A stretch of DNA of 7,548 nucleotides, taken from the NCBI GenBank assembly GCA_964468205.1, contig CAYXVG010000138.1, forward strand, positions 1 to 7,548. The letters run 5' to 3'. This document shows, in pieces, positions 1-5,487 of this stretch. Below the pieces are notes generated by a model. That model saw nothing but the letters and a program-made list of their open reading frames with translations. It did no database searches and was not told the DNA's origin. The DNA comes from CAWELS01 sp964468205 (GTDB lineage: Bacteria > Acidobacteriota > Terriglobia > Bryobacterales > Bryobacteraceae). A program made the translations under genes and the position numbers. Each line of letters opens with the position of its first letter. Within the stretch, counting starts at the first letter, position 1.

Positions 1-178
1 GTGACTTCCATCTGGAACTGGTTGGCGATCTGGGCCTGGAGTTGGGTTTTCCAGGAGTGACAGCAGATTTCGAGTGTCAGCCGGTCAACTGGCGGGCAGG
101 TCCACCTACCGCCTTTCACGCCAAACCGAGGGCAGGTAGTGGCGCCGGCGATGTTGCCGAAGGGATGAAATCAAAACA
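1..178. other. Left-edge stretch without a supportable gene
   Basis: No convincing reading frame was found on either strand. The plus strand starts in an open frame that stops at about position 60. The minus strand can be read for about 37 codons to the window edge, giving a Gln-rich segment containing WKTQLQAQIANQF. This faintly recalls the WKxxLL segment of IS3-type transposase OrfA, but the upstream residues do not fit that family. An 8-base direct repeat GGGCAGGT occurs at 94-101 and 130-137 and has no known role. The stretch lies downstream of the minus-strand regulator gene. It may be non-coding or a decayed end of a mobile element. Confidence 0.35.
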
Positions 179-580
179 CTAGGCGCTCTTGGAAAGGTCG
201 ATCTTGATCAGCAGCTCAACTGCCTTGTCTCCCCGTGGAGAGAACTTCTTGATCTCGATCTGTTCCTTGGAGATGTCTTGGATGGAGAACTGGAACTCCA
301 TCTGCCTTGGGTCCTTTTCCTTTCTAGTCTTGATGTACCTGTCGCCGAGGTCACGGTACTGGAGTTTTACATTCCAATACTTCCGGGCGTTTGCCAGCAC
401 TCGCAGACTGGGGATGGCCTGTCGGGTGACGTACTTGTGGAAGGCGGCTCTAGTGATCCCCAGAGTCTGGACGAACTGCTCCACGGTGAGGTTCTGCTTC
501 AGCGCGCGATCCCGCGCACGGCTGAACTCCGTCGCGACGGCACGCTTAAAAGCCTCGTCGGCGGGAGTCGATCTACTCAT
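179..580 (-). CDS. Small helix-turn-helix DNA-binding protein, probable operon repressor
   Basis: This 133-residue protein has an N-terminal helical, Arg/Lys-rich segment. A helix-turn-helix of XRE/phage-repressor type follows at about residues 31-60 (LTVEQFVQTLGITRAAFHKY, then a recognition helix ending near SLRVL). After a basic linker, the C-terminal 40 residues alternate hydrophobic and charged residues as in beta strands and may form a dimerisation or ligand-binding domain. The ATG at 580-578 is preceded by GAAGGG (595-590) at a 9-nt gap, which supports the start. The gene diverges from the nucleotide-metabolism operon across a 95-bp gap that contains a perfect palindrome. This arrangement is typical of an autoregulated repressor. 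The HTH assignment is good. Binding to this palindrome and control of the operon are inferences. No signal peptide or membrane segment is present. Confidence 0.8.
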   Translation of the reverse strand: MSRSTPADEAFKRAVATEFSRARDRALKQNLTVEQFVQTLGITRAAFHKYVTRQAIPSLRVLANARKYWNVKLQYRDLGDRYIKTRKEKDPRQMEFQFSIQDISKEQIEIKKFSPRGDKAVELLIKIDLSKSA

Positions 581-598
581 CGTGGAGCACCCTTCAGA

Positions 599-627
599 AG
601 GTTACTGGATTCACTTGTTGCTGTCAA
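599..627 (-). promoter_or_regulatory. Candidate promoter of the HTH gene
   Basis: Read on the minus strand, a perfect -35 box TTGACA (627-622) is followed after 17 bases by TAACCT (604-599), a weak -10 keeping the T, A and final T of the consensus. The -35 box lies inside the 16-bp palindrome, so a protein bound there would block it. One weakness is that transcription would start near 592, leaving a very short leader that cuts into the Shine-Dalgarno sequence. The true -10 may therefore differ. Confidence 0.4.
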
Positions 628-645
628 CTTAAGTTGACGTATACT
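618..645 (+). promoter_or_regulatory. Candidate promoter of the four-gene operon
   Basis: TTGCTG (618-623) and TATACT (640-645, five of six consensus bases) are separated by 16 bases. Transcription would start near 652, giving a leader of about 24 nt that contains the GGAG (664-667) before the ATG at 676. An overlapping TATAGT at 645-650 is a second -10 possibility. The spacer is filled by the 16-bp palindrome, so a bound repressor would exclude RNA polymerase. Confidence 0.5.
623..638. promoter_or_regulatory. Palindromic operator in the divergent intergenic region
   Basis: GTCAACTTAAGTTGAC is a perfect 16-bp inverted repeat with no spacer. It overlaps the -35 box of the minus-strand regulator gene and fills the spacer of the plus-strand promoter. 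A further half-site-like copy, AGTTGACG, occurs at 666-673, 34 bases downstream of the copy at 632-639 and next to the ribosome-binding site. A second perfect palindrome, TACTATAGTA (642-651), lies over the -10 region. The placement next to an HTH gene suggests an operator for that protein. The palindrome is seen directly; the binding partner is inferred. Confidence 0.65.
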
Positions 646-675
646 ATAGTAACAGCCGACACTGGAGTTGACGCC

Positions 676-2286
676 ATGTTGGAGCGGACGTTCCTTCACA
701 TTCCCGGAATCGGACCTCGGACGGAGCGCGAGTTGTGGCGATCAGGGGTCCAGTCCTGGGACGACATAGGATTCTTCAAGCCGGAGGTAGTGATCAGCCC
801 CAGCATTCGGCGCAAGCTTGAAAAGTATGTCCCCCAGTCCATCGCAGCAGTGCGTAGAAGAGATGCCGGATTCTTCGAGCGCCTTTCCCGCTTGGGCGAA
901 GCGTGGAGACTCTTTGCAGAGTTCGCGGATGAATGCGTCTTTCTGGACATCGAGACGACAGGCCTCTCAGTTGTCTTCGACACAATCACTCTGGTCGGCC
1001 TATTCGATGGGCACGAATACCGGGTCTTCATCGACGGGCAGAATCTTCAGAAGCTTCCAGAACACCTGCAGAAGTACTCTGTTGTTGTCACCTTCAACGG
1101 GGCTGGGTTCGACCTTCGTTTCCTGAAGCTTGCGTTCCCAAACCTCCGCGTACCACCCATCCATATCGACCTGCGTTGGGTCACGCGCCGGCTGGGCTAT
1201 CGGGGAGGGCTGAAGTCTATTGAGAAGGAGTTCGGAATCGCCAGAGATCGAACTGTCGAGGATCTAGACGGATACGACGCCACGGTGTTGTGGTCACGGT
1301 ATCTGCGTGGGGACGGAGCAGCCCTAGATCAGCTGATCACATATAACTCGGAAGACGTCGTTCATCTGAAAGCCATCATGGAGATGACGTACGACAAGCT
1401 GGCCGCGGAGATTCCGGGCGAAGATAAGCAGCGCGATGGGATGTTCGCTGGCGTTGCTCCTCTCCCGGCGACACGCGGATTGCGGAGCTCCTCAGCGCGA
1501 GGCAAGTCAAGAACTCTGGTCCCCAAACTGCTCGGACGCAGTGCAGTTTCTAGCCCGAAGATCGTCGGTATCGATTTGACGGGCAGCGAACGTCGAGCAA
1601 CGGGCTGGGCGCTTCTGGACGGCGATCGTGCGGAAACTAAGAGTATTGCAGCGGACGAGGATCTTTTCCTGGAAACGATGGCGGCTAAGCCTGACATCGT
1701 ATCGATTGACTCTCCCCTGTCGGTCCCTGAGGGCTGGAGTCAGGCGCAGAAACAGTTGGTCGACGGTGCTCCGATCTACCGGAAATGTGAGTTGGCATTG
1801 AAGAGAATGGGGATATCGGTGTTTTGGTGTCTCTTGCCTACAATGCGGGCTCTAACCATGCGGGGAATGAAGTTGGCGGATCGCCTCCGGAACCATGGGC
1901 AGCATGTCATCGAAAGCTATCCTGGAGCAGCGCAAGACATTCTGGGCATCCCGAGGAAAGGCGCCAGCCTGGAGGAACTGAAGTGGGGCTTGAAACGCGC
2001 GGGTATCGACGGCGCCTATCTCAAAGAACGCGTGAGCCACGATGAAGTGGACGCTATCACATCGGCCCTGGTTGGCCTCTTCTACCTCGCGGATGATTAC
2101 ATAGCTCTCGGTACGCCGGAAGAGGACTACCTCATCGTGCCCAAGTCTCCGAGAATCAACTACGCTAAGCTGGCGGCGGTCCTCGTCCAGACGGGCTTGG
2201 ACCCCCTGCACAAGGACAATAACGGTAGGGTAGAATGCAACAGACTGCATGCTAAATCGGCCCCTATTCCGGCGTTCGCCGACTGA
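676..2286 (+). CDS. HhH / YprB-like DEDD exonuclease / DUF429 fusion protein
   Basis: This 536-residue predicted nucleic-acid enzyme combines three modules. Residues 5-31 form a helix-hairpin-helix (HIPGIGPRTERELWRSG) as in YprB-type RNase H-fold proteins. Residues 86-240 are a DEDD-type 3'-5' exonuclease domain: DIETTGL gives D91 and E93, NGAGFD gives D146, and YNSEDVVHL gives D227. Residues 296-490 match DUF429, itself an RNase H-like fold of unknown activity, with GIDLTGS (D300), DSPLS (D345), a YPGAAQDILGIPRK block and SHDEVDA (D456, E457, D459). An Arg/Ser-rich linker joins the two halves. All expected acidic residues are present, so the exonuclease is probably active. The ATG at 676 has GGAG at 664-667 and yields the usual family N-terminus (MLERTFLHIPGIG). 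The in-frame TTG at 634 lies inside the operator and upstream of the likely transcription start. This is the first gene of the operon. Its substrate (DNA, RNA or nucleotide) is unknown. Confidence 0.85.
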   Translation: MLERTFLHIPGIGPRTERELWRSGVQSWDDIGFFKPEVVISPSIRRKLEKYVPQSIAAVRRRDAGFFERLSRLGEAWRLFAEFADECVFLDIETTGLSVVFDTITLVGLFDGHEYRVFIDGQNLQKLPEHLQKYSVVVTFNGAGFDLRFLKLAFPNLRVPPIHIDLRWVTRRLGYRGGLKSIEKEFGIARDRTVEDLDGYDATVLWSRYLRGDGAALDQLITYNSEDVVHLKAIMEMTYDKLAAEIPGEDKQRDGMFAGVAPLPATRGLRSSSARGKSRTLVPKLLGRSAVSSPKIVGIDLTGSERRATGWALLDGDRAETKSIAADEDLFLETMAAKPDIVSIDSPLSVPEGWSQAQKQLVDGAPIYRKCELALKRMGISVFWCLLPTMRALTMRGMKLADRLRNHGQHVIESYPGAAQDILGIPRKGASLEELKWGLKRAGIDGAYLKERVSHDEVDAITSALVGLFYLADDYIALGTPEEDYLIVPKSPRINYAKLAAVLVQTGLDPLHKDNNGRVECNRLHAKSAPIPAFAD

Positions 2287-2821
2287 GCCCATATTCGTCG
2301 GCTTTGCAGGCCGAACAGGTGCGGGCAAGACGACAGCGGCCGGGTACGTGAGTCGGAAGATCGATTGCCAGCGGATTCGATACAGCGAGGTTCTTCGCGA
2401 GTGGCGTTTGCCGGGCGTCTCTCGCCGAGAGAGCCTTCAGATGCTCGGTTGGGAAGTGATGGCTGGAGGACTCCAGGCGGAGTTGAACGCCCGCCTCCTA
2501 GACGCCCTCGACCGTTCGCAGAGCACGACTATCGATGGCTTGAGACACCCGATCGACTTCGAAAGCCTCACATCGGCCTTCGGTGAGTCCTTCTGTATGT
2601 TATTTGTTGAAGCCCCGGTAAGGGTCCGATTCGAGCGCCTTCGGTCTCGATTCCCGACATTCGCTCGCTTCCAGGAAGCCGACTCGCACCCAGTCGAATC
2701 CTACATCGATAGCTTGCAGCCGCTCGCGACGGCTACAGTTTCAAACGATGGGGCACTCGAAGACTTCCATCGGCGACTAGACGATGCGCTAGTGGCGTGG
2801 AGAAAAGGAGAGCGCCAATGA
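2249..2821 (+). CDS. P-loop (deoxy)nucleoside monophosphate kinase-like protein
   Basis: This 190-residue soluble kinase-fold protein has a Walker A motif GRTGAGKT at residues 21-28. It also has a TIDGLRHP segment (94-101) like the DGxRxP of dephospho-CoA/dNMP kinase-like proteins, then LFVEAP (118-123) followed by an Arg-rich lid (R125, R127, R130, R132, R134). Near the C-terminus comes SNDGALEDF (165-173), matching the common kinase ending 'NDGTLEEL'. The family transfers phosphate from ATP to a small phosphoacceptor such as a nucleoside monophosphate or dephospho-CoA. The acceptor cannot be read from sequence. Its place before a PurZ-like gene makes a purine deoxynucleoside monophosphate an attractive guess. 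The start overlaps the end of the previous gene by 38 nt and lacks a strong Shine-Dalgarno sequence (a GTAGGGTAG lies about 15 nt upstream), so translation probably depends on coupling. No better in-frame start precedes the Walker A motif. Confidence 0.75.
   Translation: MLNRPLFRRSPTEPIFVGFAGRTGAGKTTAAGYVSRKIDCQRIRYSEVLREWRLPGVSRRESLQMLGWEVMAGGLQAELNARLLDALDRSQSTTIDGLRHPIDFESLTSAFGESFCMLFVEAPVRVRFERLRSRFPTFARFQEADSHPVESYIDSLQPLATATVSNDGALEDFHRRLDDALVAWRKGERQ
2805..2810 (+). promoter_or_regulatory. Ribosome-binding site fixing the start of the PurZ-like gene
   Basis: AAGGAG lies 7 bases before the ATG at 2818. That ATG overlaps the stop of the kinase gene as ATGA. A GTG at 2797 would add 7 residues but has no comparable site. 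The ATG start also places the catalytic-loop Ser at residue 13, matching the numbering of E. coli PurA. Confidence 0.8.
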
Positions 2822-3921
2822 GCGTTTGGGTGGTTGTAGGCGGTCAGTTCGGCTCAGAGGGGAAAGGCAAGGTTTCCGCGATCATCACGTTGAAGGAGGG
2901 AATCGACGTTTGCATTCGATGTGGTGGACCGAATTCCGGACACTCATTCGAGGGAACGGACGGCAAGATGGTCCTGCTGCGGCAACTGCCGACCGGTTTT
3001 GTGCAACCGAAAACGCGCCTCCTCATACCGGCTGGTGGGTTGGTTGATCCAGAGGTCCTGCGTGCTGAGATCGAAGTCCTGTCGCTTGACGAGAGGCGCG
3101 TAGGCGTCGACCGCAACGCAATGATAATCACGGAACGGGACCGCGAGCAGGAGCGCCGGTTTGGCTTGCGGGAGCGGTTGAGTTCGACTCTCTGCGGGGT
3201 TGGCTCCGCGGTTTCCAGGCGTGTGCTCCGGTCAGCCGACGTCAGCCTCGCAGTGGATGCCGCCACGACACATGAGTGGCTCCGCCCACTCATCACAGAC
3301 GTGTCCGCGGAGGTCAATTTGGCAGTGGATCGCGGGAAGAAAGTCTTGCTAGAGGGAACCCAGGGATCTGGACTTTCGCTTTACCACTCAACTTTCTATC
3401 CGAAGACCACTTCGCGGGACACGAACGCAGCCGGCTTCGTCAGCGAGGTCGGATTAAGCCCCAGACTCGTGTCCGAGGTTGTACTCGTATTTCGCACGTT
3501 TCCGATCAGGGTGGCCGGCGAGCAGGCCGGCCCGCTCCATGACGAAATCACATGGGAACGGCTACAGGCAGAGTCAGGCGCGCCCGGACCGCTGCATGAG
3601 TTCACGAGTGTTACCGGGAAGATGCGCCGCCTCGGACGGTTCGACTGGGCGGCCGCCCGGCGAGCAGTGGCGCTCAATCGGCCCACGCGGCTGGCGTTGA
3701 ACTTCGCGGACTATTTGGGATTCGAGAATCGGGGGGCGAGCGATTGGGACGAGTTGAACCCGGTGGCCAAGAGATTTGTCGCGGAGCTTGAGAACCTCGG
3801 ATCGCCAGTCAGATTCATCGGCACGGGTCCTCGACTTGCTGACAACATTACGCCCGTGTCCGGTATTCGCCGGCTGCCGGGCGAGACTCAGGAGTACCAC
3901 CATGACTTCGTCCGGAGATGA
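2818..3921 (+). CDS. purZ-like: PurZ-like adenylosuccinate synthetase homologue (Ser replaces catalytic Asp13)
   Basis: This 367-residue member of the adenylosuccinate synthetase family compares with about 430 residues in PurA. PurA joins IMP and aspartate using GTP; phage PurZ joins dGMP and aspartate on the way to 2-aminoadenine. Visible features are the P-loop GQFGSEGKGK (residues 9-18), GGPNSGHS with catalytic His42, and EGTQGSG (179-185). Further on are TSRDTN (198-203), the aspartate-binding-type loop SVTGKMRR (264-271), and the C-terminal GTGP (335-338). Two changes matter. Asp13, the catalytic base of PurA, is Ser13, as described for phage PurZ enzymes. PurA's guanine-recognition TKxD is NFAD (295-298), suggesting a nucleotide cofactor other than GTP. 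The gene starts by ATGA overlap with the kinase gene and ends 20 nt inside the next one. The family is certain. PurZ-like specificity is a strong inference, and acting on IMP by the normal PurA route is unlikely without Asp13. Product release as a free nucleotide would need a PurB-type lyase encoded elsewhere. Confidence 0.85.
   Translation: MSVWVVVGGQFGSEGKGKVSAIITLKEGIDVCIRCGGPNSGHSFEGTDGKMVLLRQLPTGFVQPKTRLLIPAGGLVDPEVLRAEIEVLSLDERRVGVDRNAMIITERDREQERRFGLRERLSSTLCGVGSAVSRRVLRSADVSLAVDAATTHEWLRPLITDVSAEVNLAVDRGKKVLLEGTQGSGLSLYHSTFYPKTTSRDTNAAGFVSEVGLSPRLVSEVVLVFRTFPIRVAGEQAGPLHDEITWERLQAESGAPGPLHEFTSVTGKMRRLGRFDWAAARRAVALNRPTRLALNFADYLGFENRGASDWDELNPVAKRFVAELENLGSPVRFIGTGPRLADNITPVSGIRRLPGETQEYHHDFVRR
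3889..3894 (+). promoter_or_regulatory. Ribosome-binding site fixing the start of the Dcd-like gene
   Basis: CAGGAG lies 7 bases before the ATG at 3902. The frame is open upstream to 3776, but that part lies within the PurZ-like gene and has no such site. The start at 3902 is therefore preferred, with a 20-nt overlap. Confidence 0.75.
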
Positions 3922-5029
3922 GTTACTTAAAACCCTTCGCGATCAAGAAAAGGAGCGGTTAGCTCGGCTTCCGGGGATCGATAGGGACCCTGATCATACT
4001 GAAGACGGGGTCCTGCTGAGTCACTGGATTGAGCACTACTGCGAAGATAGCCGGAGGATGATCGATCCGTTTGATCCAGAATACCTACGCCCGGCCGGAT
4101 ATGATCTGAGAGTCGGTAACAACTACACCAAGAAAGGCGAGCCCCACACTCTGAACAAAGGTGGCTCGCTCACAATCGATCCGTATCAGGTTGCGATCAT
4201 ACAGACGCTCGAGACGCTCAATATGCCCGAATTCCTCATCGGTAGATGGAATATCCGGGTCGGCTTGGCCTATGACGGTCTGCTATGGGTGGGAGGTGCA
4301 CAAGTCGATCCTGGATTCCAGGGATACCTGTCATGTCCGATCTATAATTTGGCAACCGAGGAGGTCACGCTGAAGCATGGCCAGAAGTTGGCGATGATCG
4401 ATTTCGTAACGACGACTTCGGTCCGCCATGATTCCAAAAGGTTCAAGCTCAAGAAGTACATCTTTCAGGACTACAACACAAAACTCCAAAGTGGCGTAGC
4501 CCAGCAACTGGACGGTCAGAATAAGAAGATCGAGGAGAACAGGCAACTGTCGGAGAAGAAAGCCCATGAGATCAACGAGACCCTTCGCCAGAACAGCGCG
4601 GAAACCCGAACAAGAATTGACGGGTTCGTAGCCCTCGTTTTCACTGTCGTAGCCGTCTTATTTGCGGGCCTTGGAATCGTGGCTACGAGAGGATCTGAGG
4701 GTCCATCGTTCTGGAACTCGACGGTATGGGTCTCTGCAGTTGCGCTCTATTTCGCCTTGCGGGCACACTCGGCTGCTAGCCGGGAGGACGGTAAGCATTC
4801 GGGACGACTTGAGTACGTCGTTGTGGGGATCATTGCGGCGAGCATTCTCTGCTATCAGATCTGGCACTTCAACGCGAATAAGTTGGGAGATGCCAGCGCT
4901 CAGGCATCCAGCGCCATGACAGCTATCGAACAGCAGCAGAGGGATCTCGAAGGGGCCAACGCCAGAATCGAAATCCTTCAGCAGCAGGTGGACGCACTTC
5001 GACAGGGCGCGGCGAACAGGCAGGAGTAA
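3902..5029 (+). CDS. Membrane-tethered dCTP deaminase/dUTPase-fold protein, catalytic residues lost
   Basis: This 375-residue protein begins with a short helical region, then a Dcd/dUTPase-like domain at about residues 55-172. That domain shows RPAGYDLRVGN (63-73), IRVGLAYDGL (118-127), VDPGFQG (135-141) and LKHGQKLAMI (157-166). A charged coiled coil follows (about 205-240), then three hydrophobic segments (241-262, 272-290, 303-322) and a C-terminal Gln-rich coiled coil (335-372). Aligned by eye to E. coli Dcd, the catalytic Ser111, Arg115 and Glu138 become Val120, Tyr124 and Pro146, while the structural IDPG and GxxL segments are kept. It is therefore probably not a deaminase, but may still bind a nucleotide. 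A basic TM2-TM3 loop suggests a cytoplasmic Dcd domain and a periplasmic C-terminal coil. As last gene of the operon it could be a sensor-effector acting at the membrane. Known anti-phage dCTP deaminases retain activity, so this would be a different use of the fold. Confidence 0.8.
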   Translation: MTSSGDELLKTLRDQEKERLARLPGIDRDPDHTEDGVLLSHWIEHYCEDSRRMIDPFDPEYLRPAGYDLRVGNNYTKKGEPHTLNKGGSLTIDPYQVAIIQTLETLNMPEFLIGRWNIRVGLAYDGLLWVGGAQVDPGFQGYLSCPIYNLATEEVTLKHGQKLAMIDFVTTTSVRHDSKRFKLKKYIFQDYNTKLQSGVAQQLDGQNKKIEENRQLSEKKAHEINETLRQNSAETRTRIDGFVALVFTVVAVLFAGLGIVATRGSEGPSFWNSTVWVSAVALYFALRAHSAASREDGKHSGRLEYVVVGIIAASILCYQIWHFNANKLGDASAQASSAMTAIEQQQRDLEGANARIEILQQQVDALRQGAANRQE

Positions 5030-5060
5030 AGGTTCCGGTACGTAGCCCGGAAGCCTCCGC

Positions 5061-5090
5061 AAAACGCGTTCTAGCACATCAGCGTTTTTT
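5061..5090 (+). terminator. Weak candidate rho-independent terminator of the operon
   Basis: AAAACGC (5061-5067) can pair with GCGTTTT (5082-5088) across a 14-base loop, and the 3' arm runs into a tract of six T (5085-5090). It sits 32 bases after the last stop codon, the expected place. The stem is short and A/T-rich, so the call is tentative. Confidence 0.4.
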
Positions 5091-5192
5091 CCTTGGGCAT
5101 TTCTCCGCTTGTGCCATCTCGCTACGAAGCGGCACCCAGCGCCAGGGTGGGATCGAGCGGGTTACGAAGGAACCAGAGGAGCGACACCCTCG

Positions 5193-5219
5193 CCCGCATC
5201 GGACCATCATCGATGCGGG
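5193..5219. repeat. Perfect inverted repeat, 9-bp arms
   Basis: CCCGCATCG (5193-5201) and CGATGCGGG (5211-5219) are perfect reverse complements around a 9-base loop. There is no T-tract on either side, so it does not look like an intrinsic terminator. It could be a REP-like hairpin, a protein-binding site or a mobile-element end. No second copy was seen in the window. Confidence 0.6.
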
Positions 5220-5237
5220 TGGCAGCGTGCCGTTGTC

Positions 5238-5487
5238 TTAGAACCGGGTCACGGCTGCGATAACCGATTCGGACTCCAAACCGAGGCCGTAGTAGTCAAT
5301 ATCCGAGTAGCGGGCGCGGAAGTAACGAAGATTGGCGGATTCGTGCTTGGAGTATCCGTAGACCTCGTGGTTGTTGCTCGATTTCCTGAGCCGCCCCGAG
5401 GCGTTGATGCTGACGAAAAGGAGTCCTTGAAGAGCTGCTCACGGAAGGTAGGGAGCCACGAGTGGACTTCATCGGCCGGAATGTTGC
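5238..5487 (-). pseudogene. Frameshifted remnant of an unidentified gene
   Basis: Read on the minus strand, two frames join into one protein-like segment. The first (about 5487-5420) reads ADEVHSWLPTFREQLFKDS. The second (5438-5238, 66 codons to a TAA) continues LFVSINASGRLRK, then GYSKHESANLRYF, RARYSDIDYYGLGLES and AAVTRF. The switch point lies near an AAAA run at 5416-5419, a common indel site. The second frame has an in-frame stop at 5439-5441 and no start codon of its own. The amino-acid composition is balanced and looks coding. The hydrophobic-DID-YY segment preceded by SIN loosely recalls the metal-binding DxD motif region of archaeo-eukaryotic primase-like plasmid replication proteins, but this is a guess. 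It begins immediately past the czcA stop, so its 5' part is missing. Confidence 0.4.

Larger units (their letters stand above)
5030..5237. other. Intergenic region after the operon, no gene found
   Basis: No reading frame here has coding character. A plus-strand open frame from 5109 is compositionally odd and has no recognisable motif or ribosome-binding site. The stretch holds a weak terminator-like hairpin (5061-5090) and a perfect 9-bp-stem hairpin (5193-5219). It separates the intact operon from a decayed gene, so it may mark the boundary of an inserted segment. Confidence 0.5.

Noticed and set aside
1..110. Minus-strand frame with WKTQLQAQIANQF as an IS3 OrfA transposase fragment
   Set aside because: Only a short, weak similarity. 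The upstream residues (Cys-rich, no HTH) do not fit, and no terminal repeats are visible.
189..637. Plus-strand open frames opposite the HTH gene
   Set aside because: They are antisense to a gene with a clear HTH and a ribosome-binding site. They have no motifs and look like shadows.
634..675. TTG at 634 as the start of the exonuclease/DUF429 gene
   Set aside because: It lies inside the operator and upstream of the likely transcription start. The ATG at 676 has a Shine-Dalgarno sequence and gives the usual N-terminus of the family.
2818..3921. Ordinary housekeeping purA
   Set aside because: The catalytic Asp13 is Ser, the protein is about 60 residues short, and the guanine-recognition motif differs. 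These changes should prevent normal IMP chemistry.
5193..5219. Hairpin as an intrinsic terminator for the operon or czcA
   Set aside because: No run of T follows it on either strand, and it is far from both stop codons.
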